DNA of 64,000 nucleotides from Kribbella sindirgiensis (lineage in GTDB: Bacteria; Actinomycetota; Actinomycetes; Propionibacteriales; Kribbellaceae), in assembly GCF_004331435.1 (NCBI RefSeq), contig NZ_SJKA01000028.1:1-64000 (forward strand), given 5' to 3'. Shown here one piece after another: positions 59,878 to 64,000 of the stretch (position 1 is the stretch's first letter; the number at the start of each line of letters is the position of its first letter). The notes below the pieces were generated by a model, which was given only the letters and a program-made list of their open reading frames with translations, searched no databases and had not been told where the DNA came from. The position numbers and the translations under genes are program-made.

Positions 59878-61974
59878 CTACGGAGCGGCAACGGGAGTGC
59901 GCTCGCGCTCCGGGTGCCGGGCCAGGCGGGCTCCCTCGACGTCGACGCCGGGCAGGATCCGGTCCAGCCGGCGCGGCAGCCACCAGGCGTGGCGACCGAG
60001 CAGCGCCATCACGGCCGGAACGATGGCCAGCCGTACGACGAACGCGTCGAGGAACACCGCCGCCGCCAGCGCGAAACCGAGCATCTTGATGAACGCGTCC
60101 TGCTCGGTCACGAACCCGGCGAAGACACCCATCATGATCAGCGCCGCCGCGACCACGACGCGAGCGCTCTGCCGCATCCCGGTCTCGATCGCGGCCCGGG
60201 GCGCGTGGCCGTGGACGAAGGCCTCCCGCGTGCGGGACACCAGGAAGACCTCGTAGTCCATCGCCAACCCGAATACGACACCGATCATGAAGATCGGTAC
60301 GGCGCTCATGACCGGTCCCGTCTGCTCTACTCCGAACAGCCCGCCGAGGAACCCGTGCTGGAACACGAGGACCACCGCGCCGAGGGCGGCGAGGACCGAG
60401 AGCAGGAAGCCGAGAGCCGCCTTGAGCGGTACGAGGACCGAGCGGAACACCACCAGCAGGAGCAGTACGGCCAGGCCGACGACAGTGGCGAGGTACGGCA
60501 CCAGCGAGCGTTGCAGCTTGCCGGCGAGGTCGATGTTGATGGCGGTGGTTCCCGTGACCTTGAAGGTCGCGCCCGTCCCCTGGACGATGGCGGGCCGCGT
60601 CTCGCGCAGCGTCTTGACCAGGCCGGTCGTCGCCGCATCGGTCGGGCTGGTCGCCGGAATCGCCTGGAACAGCGCCGTGTCGCCGTTCTCGCTCGGCATC
60701 GGCGGCGAGACCGACACCACGCCCTTGGTGGACGCGATCTTGCCGGCGATCGCGGCGACGGCTGCGCGCAGATCGGGAGCGCCCTGAGCGTCCACGACGA
60801 TCATCAGCGGGCCGTTGAAACCGGGTCCGAACGCCTTGGCGAGTTCGTCGTACGCACGGCGCTGGGTGGCCGTGGTGGGTTTGGACTCGTCGCCCGGCAT
60901 TCCCAAGCGCAGACCGAGTGCGGGGATCGCGAGCGTTCCGAGCAGAACCGTACCGAGGAGCAGTACGGCGATCGGGCGCCGCAGTACGAAGCGTGCCCAG
61001 CGATCGGCGTACCCGGCTGTCGTCGCGGGAGCAGCACCGCGCCGCGCGGAACGCGACAGCACCTTGTCGGGGGCGAAACCGATCAGCGCGGGCACCAGCG
61101 TCAACGCCACCAGGACGGCGATCACCACTGCCGCCGCGGCGGCGAGGCCCATCTTGGTGAGCATCGGCATCCCGATCACGGCCAAGCCGGCCAGCGCGAT
61201 CACCACGGTGATCCCGGCGAACGCGACGGCCGAGCCCGCCGTACCGACGGCCAGGGAGACCGCGTCGATCGGTGCGGCTCCTCGCCCGCGTTCCTCGCGA
61301 TAGCGCGCCACGACGAACAAGGCGTAGTCGATCCCGACCGCGAGGCCCAGCATCAGCGCCAAGGTCGTCGAGGTCTGCGAGAGGCCGAAGGTCTTGCTGA
61401 CCGCCAGCAGCGACAGCAGGCTGATCGCCACACCGACGATCGCGGTCAGCAGCGGCAGTCCGGCCGCCACCATGGATCCGAGGGTGACCAGCAGGATCAC
61501 GGCGGCGAGCGAGATGGCGATCAGCTCCGCGATGCCGGCGGGGCCACCGGACTCCAGCGCCTCGCCACCGGCTTCCACCGTCAGCCCGGAACCGCGGGCC
61601 GCGTCGACGACGGCCGCGACCTGGTCGCGACTGTCGGCCGTGACGGACGCGGCCGGTACGTCGAAGGTCAGCGTCACGTACGCCGCCGACTGGATCTCCG
61701 CCTTGAACCGGGGCGACGTCACCTCCTCCCCCGCAGGCGCCACGAACACCACGCGCCCCTCACCGCCGTCGCCGATCAGCCCCGGGAACCGCTTCTGCAG
61801 CAACTCCATGGTCGCCTGAGACTCGGTACCGGGCATCGAGAAGTCGTCAGCGGGAGCGGCCGGCGCCGTCAACCCGGCCAAGACCGCCGCTCCCAGCAAC
61901 GCGAGCCACACCAGCACCGTCACGCCACGCCGCCTGAACGCCCACCGCCCCAGCCGAGCCAAGATCGTTGCCAC
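59878..61974 (-). CDS. MMPL/RND-family transporter (698 aa)
   Basis: Two RND half-repeats, each one helix, a large extracellular domain and a five-helix bundle. Characteristic motifs are LGLAVGIDYALFVVARYREE and FGLAMDYEVFLVSRTREA. MMPL proteins export lipids or lipid-linked compounds, or pump out drugs. The GTG at 61974 has GGAG seven bases upstream. It leads an operon with a histidine kinase and response regulator, a layout known for envelope-stress or antibiotic-responsive exporters. An 18-bp palindrome lies 116 bp upstream. Confidence 0.92.
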   Translation of the reverse strand: MATILARLGRWAFRRRGVTVLVWLALLGAAVLAGLTAPAAPADDFSMPGTESQATMELLQKRFPGLIGDGGEGRVVFVAPAGEEVTSPRFKAEIQSAAYVTLTFDVPAASVTADSRDQVAAVVDAARGSGLTVEAGGEALESGGPAGIAELIAISLAAVILLVTLGSMVAAGLPLLTAIVGVAISLLSLLAVSKTFGLSQTSTTLALMLGLAVGIDYALFVVARYREERGRGAAPIDAVSLAVGTAGSAVAFAGITVVIALAGLAVIGMPMLTKMGLAAAAAVVIAVLVALTLVPALIGFAPDKVLSRSARRGAAPATTAGYADRWARFVLRRPIAVLLLGTVLLGTLAIPALGLRLGMPGDESKPTTATQRRAYDELAKAFGPGFNGPLMIVVDAQGAPDLRAAVAAIAGKIASTKGVVSVSPPMPSENGDTALFQAIPATSPTDAATTGLVKTLRETRPAIVQGTGATFKVTGTTAINIDLAGKLQRSLVPYLATVVGLAVLLLLVVFRSVLVPLKAALGFLLSVLAALGAVVLVFQHGFLGGLFGVEQTGPVMSAVPIFMIGVVFGLAMDYEVFLVSRTREAFVHGHAPRAAIETGMRQSARVVVAAALIMMGVFAGFVTEQDAFIKMLGFALAAAVFLDAFVVRLAIVPAVMALLGRHAWWLPRRLDRILPGVDVEGARLARHPERERTPVAAP

Positions 61975-62089
61975 AGGAGGTCTCCATCCAGAAGTACGGA
62001 GCTCCCATCGTTCCGCCCGCGCCGCCGCGCGTCGTCGTACCGAAGAAGGCAGCCAACTACCGAATCCGAACCCCTCCCACACCACCGAG

Positions 62090-62107
62090 CTACTGCAGCT
62101 GCAGTAG
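62090..62107. promoter_or_regulatory. Perfect 18-bp palindrome upstream of MMPL operon
   Basis: CTACTGCAG followed by CTGCAGTAG, an uninterrupted 18-bp palindrome in the 181-bp space between the MMPL start and the dehydratase 3-prime end. With no loop it is more like a regulator-binding site than a terminator. Confidence 0.6.
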
Positions 62108-62155
62108 CCAGCCGGCCGGATCCGCCGTCAGTTGGTGACTTCGGGTGGCGGAGTT

Positions 62156-63196
62156 TCAGCCGTTCCAGGACGACAGGCCGGGTCCCTCCGGCAACGGGTA
62201 GCACCCGTCGACCAGTTCGACGTTGCCGTTCAGCAGACCGCTCTCGACGTAGATCGTGTTCGGCAACGCCGCCAGCACGTGAATGTGCGCACCGCCGCCG
62301 TGCGACGCGTACGGCACCCCGAACCCGGCCGCCAGCAGCCCGATCTCGAGACAGTCCGTCACCCCGCCGGCCCGCCGCAGATCAGGCTGTACGACGCCGA
62401 CACCGCCGCGCGCGATCAGGTCCCGGAACGCGGCCTGCCCGTAGCGGTTCTCCCCCGTCGCGATCGGGATGTCCAGCTTCTCCGCCAGCCGCACATGACC
62501 CTCGGTGTCCCCGGCCGGCAACGGTTCCTCGAACCACCGGCAGTCCAGCTCCTCGTACACCCGGCCGCGCCGCAGCGCCTCGGCGTACCCGAACGCCTGG
62601 TTCGCGTCGACCATCAGCGGCGCATCCGGCCCGATCACGTTCCGGACCGCCTTGATCCGCTGCACGTCCGCGGTCAGCGGCCCGCCGCCGACCTTCATCT
62701 TCACACCCCGGAAACCCTGCTCCATCGCCTGCGCCGACACCCGCTCCAGACCCGCCACGTCGAGCTCGAGCCAGCCGACCATCGCGTACGACGGGATCGC
62801 CGTCCGCTGCGCACCGAGCAGCTTCCACACCGGCACGCCCAACGACTTGCCGAGCAGATCCCACAACGCCTGGTCGATCGCCGAGATCCCGTACGACGAC
62901 AGTCCCGCCGTCCCCTGGTAGTCGGTGAGCGTCTGCAACTGCTGCCGGATCCCGCGGATCAGCGTGGGGTCCTCCCCTACGATCACCGGCGCGAACTGGT
63001 CCTCGATCAGCTTGCCGAGGATCGCCGGTGAGCTCTCGACGCGACCGAAGTACGTCGTACTCTCGCCGCTCACGCCCTCGTCGGTGTCGATCCGGACGCG
63101 AGTGTGCCCGTTCCGGTCGAGCAACTGGATCGCGTCCCGGACCGCGTGCGCCTTGGGCTCCGAGGTCACCTCGACGGTGATGTCAGTGATCTTCAT
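62156..63196 (-). CDS. Enolase-superfamily enzyme, mandelate racemase/sugar-acid dehydratase-like (346 aa)
   Basis: Full MR/MLE barrel with capping domain: active-site Lys in FRGVKMKVGGG (K-x-K), metal ligands Asp (LMVDANQAFGY), Glu (CRWFEEPLPAGD) and Glu (ATGENRYG), and a C-terminal His in ASHGGGAHIHVL. The K-x-K plus His arrangement points to the mandelate-racemase subgroup, many members of which dehydrate sugar acids. ATG at 63196 (MKITDITVEV) is 4 bp after the solute-binding protein's stop, so it is co-expressed with a sugar-type importer. Confidence 0.88.
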   Translation of the reverse strand: MKITDITVEVTSEPKAHAVRDAIQLLDRNGHTRVRIDTDEGVSGESTTYFGRVESSPAILGKLIEDQFAPVIVGEDPTLIRGIRQQLQTLTDYQGTAGLSSYGISAIDQALWDLLGKSLGVPVWKLLGAQRTAIPSYAMVGWLELDVAGLERVSAQAMEQGFRGVKMKVGGGPLTADVQRIKAVRNVIGPDAPLMVDANQAFGYAEALRRGRVYEELDCRWFEEPLPAGDTEGHVRLAEKLDIPIATGENRYGQAAFRDLIARGGVGVVQPDLRRAGGVTDCLEIGLLAAGFGVPYASHGGGAHIHVLAALPNTIYVESGLLNGNVELVDGCYPLPEGPGLSSWNG

Positions 63197-63200
63197 CCGG

Positions 63201-64000
63201 TCATCCCTTGCCTGCGAGGACGTCTTCGACCTTCGGTTTGACGCTACCGAGCGCCTCCTCGGCACTCTTCTTCCCGCTCCAGACGTCGTCGAGCACCGGC
63301 CGGTAGACAGTCCGGGCGCGCTCGATGTAGCGGCTGAAGTTCTCGTTCACCGCGTTGCCGAGCGCCTGGGTCACCATCGCCAGGTTCGCCGGGGCCTTGT
63401 CGTCGGCGACGAACAGCGACGCCGAGCTCTTCGCCACTGGCATGAACCCGCGCGACTCGGCCAGCAGCTTCGCCGCGTCGGCGCCCGCGCAGTACTTCAG
63501 GAAGTCCCACGCCGCGTCGGGATCCTTGGATGCCTTCGGGACCGCGAGCACGGTGAGCGTGTTGACCGTGGTCCGGTTCACCTTCATCGGGGTCGGGAAG
63601 ATGTCCCACTTCACCTTGGCGTTCTTGCGCAGGTACGGGATGCCGCTGGTGAGCGAGAGCACCATCGCTACCTTGCCGGTGCCGAGCTGGGACAACGCCC
63701 AGTTCGGCGTCTGACGGCCGGCCGTCACGGTGGCGAAGTCCGGGTGCACCTTGTGCTTGAGCGCCAGGTCCGCGACCCACTGGATCGCCTCGGCGCCCTG
63801 CGGCTCGGCCAGCGCGAACCGGGTCGCGTCCTTGGAGTAGATGCCGTCGCCGCCGTTGCTGACCGGGAACACGGTCTCGAGCGAGGTGTCCGGGAAGACC
63901 AGCGCGCCCCAGCGCTCGCCGTTCGGCTTGGTCAGCTTCTTCGCCGCCTCGACGAAGTCGTCCCAGGTCCAGCCGCTGTCCGCCCAGTCCTTCGGCGGCA
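63201..64000 (-). CDS. Sugar ABC transporter solute-binding protein (5-prime end outside window)
   Basis: The reading frame is open to the window edge and 265 residues are visible, beginning PPKDWADSGWTWDDFVEAAK. This is the standard middle of a family 1 extracellular solute-binding protein (WTWDDFxxAAKKLT). It continues with NGGDGIY, AIQWVADLALKHKVHPDF and the C-terminal YIERARTVYRPVLDDVWSGKKS. Signal peptide and lipobox are not in view. The neighbouring dehydratase suggests a sugar acid or related carbohydrate as ligand. Confidence 0.88.
   Translation of the reverse strand, partial: PPKDWADSGWTWDDFVEAAKKLTKPNGERWGALVFPDTSLETVFPVSNGGDGIYSKDATRFALAEPQGAEAIQWVADLALKHKVHPDFATVTAGRQTPNWALSQLGTGKVAMVLSLTSGIPYLRKNAKVKWDIFPTPMKVNRTTVNTLTVLAVPKASKDPDAAWDFLKYCAGADAAKLLAESRGFMPVAKSSASLFVADDKAPANLAMVTQALGNAVNENFSRYIERARTVYRPVLDDVWSGKKSAEEALGSVKPKVEDVLAGKG

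Noticed and set aside
59191..62655. A 1154-codon plus-strand open frame
   Set aside because: Antisense to the histidine kinase and MMPL transporter. Low-complexity Arg/His/Asp-rich translation with no family signature.

Overview
The window comes from a high-GC actinobacterium. Start codons are often GTG, operon genes overlap by ATGA or GTGA, and there is an F420-dependent oxidoreductase, a class E (LAxTG-type) sortase signal, a secreted GH9/GH6 cellulase pair and a Dpp-type lipoprotein with a Tat-like leader. The overall style suggests Kribbella or another Nocardioidales relative, but this is a guess from gene content. I see no tRNA, rRNA, CRISPR array or replication origin.

Layout. 1-99: end of an IS3-family element. 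345-10365 (minus): a giant secreted RHS polymorphic toxin with a PD-(D/E)XK-like tip, its coupled immunity candidate, a decayed HINT/toxin tip and a second immunity-like gene. 10733-13000: secreted dimethylformamidase-beta-like protein. 13137-18411: Dpp/Opp-type ABC importer with a fused double ATPase and an acetyltransferase, behind a Zur-like site. 18412-26271: TopoIB, TPP enzyme, F420 oxidoreductase, nuclease-like and SRPBCC proteins, two quinone-oxidoreductase-like enzymes and a MarR regulator with three operators. 26298-27119: lipoate-ligase-like protein. 27056-37512: two divergent zinc-type ABC importers, one conventional (znuABC-like, minus) and one of the actinobacterial anchored-repeat type (plus), with five surface or secreted proteins sharing a His-rich repeat. 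Zur-like sites lie between them. 37836-39176: MerR regulator and aldo/keto reductase with matching operators. 39249-48515: cellulose locus, with a cebEFG/cebR-like operon divergent from GH9, GH6 and beta-helix enzymes and two CebR-like boxes between. 48560-49027: a decayed TPR/aspartyl-protease-like gene. 49157-51583: secreted subtilase. 51576-57910: DeoR-controlled sugar operon (ABC importer, class II aldolase, ADP-dependent-type sugar kinase). 57974-61974: MMPL exporter with two-component system. 62156-64000: enolase-superfamily dehydratase and a solute-binding protein cut by the window end.

How the parts fit. The most striking part is 13080-37512. Three transport operons carry related Fur-family (Zur-like) palindromes, which suggests one zinc-starvation programme: a conventional zinc importer, a wall-anchored repeat system that may hand zinc to a second importer, and a Dpp-type importer that could take up a metal chelate. 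The anchored-repeat solute-binding protein has its repeat domain inserted inside the ZnuA fold, apparently with the two halves in swapped order. The rest is mostly plant-polymer and sugar scavenging, plus interbacterial competition at the left end.
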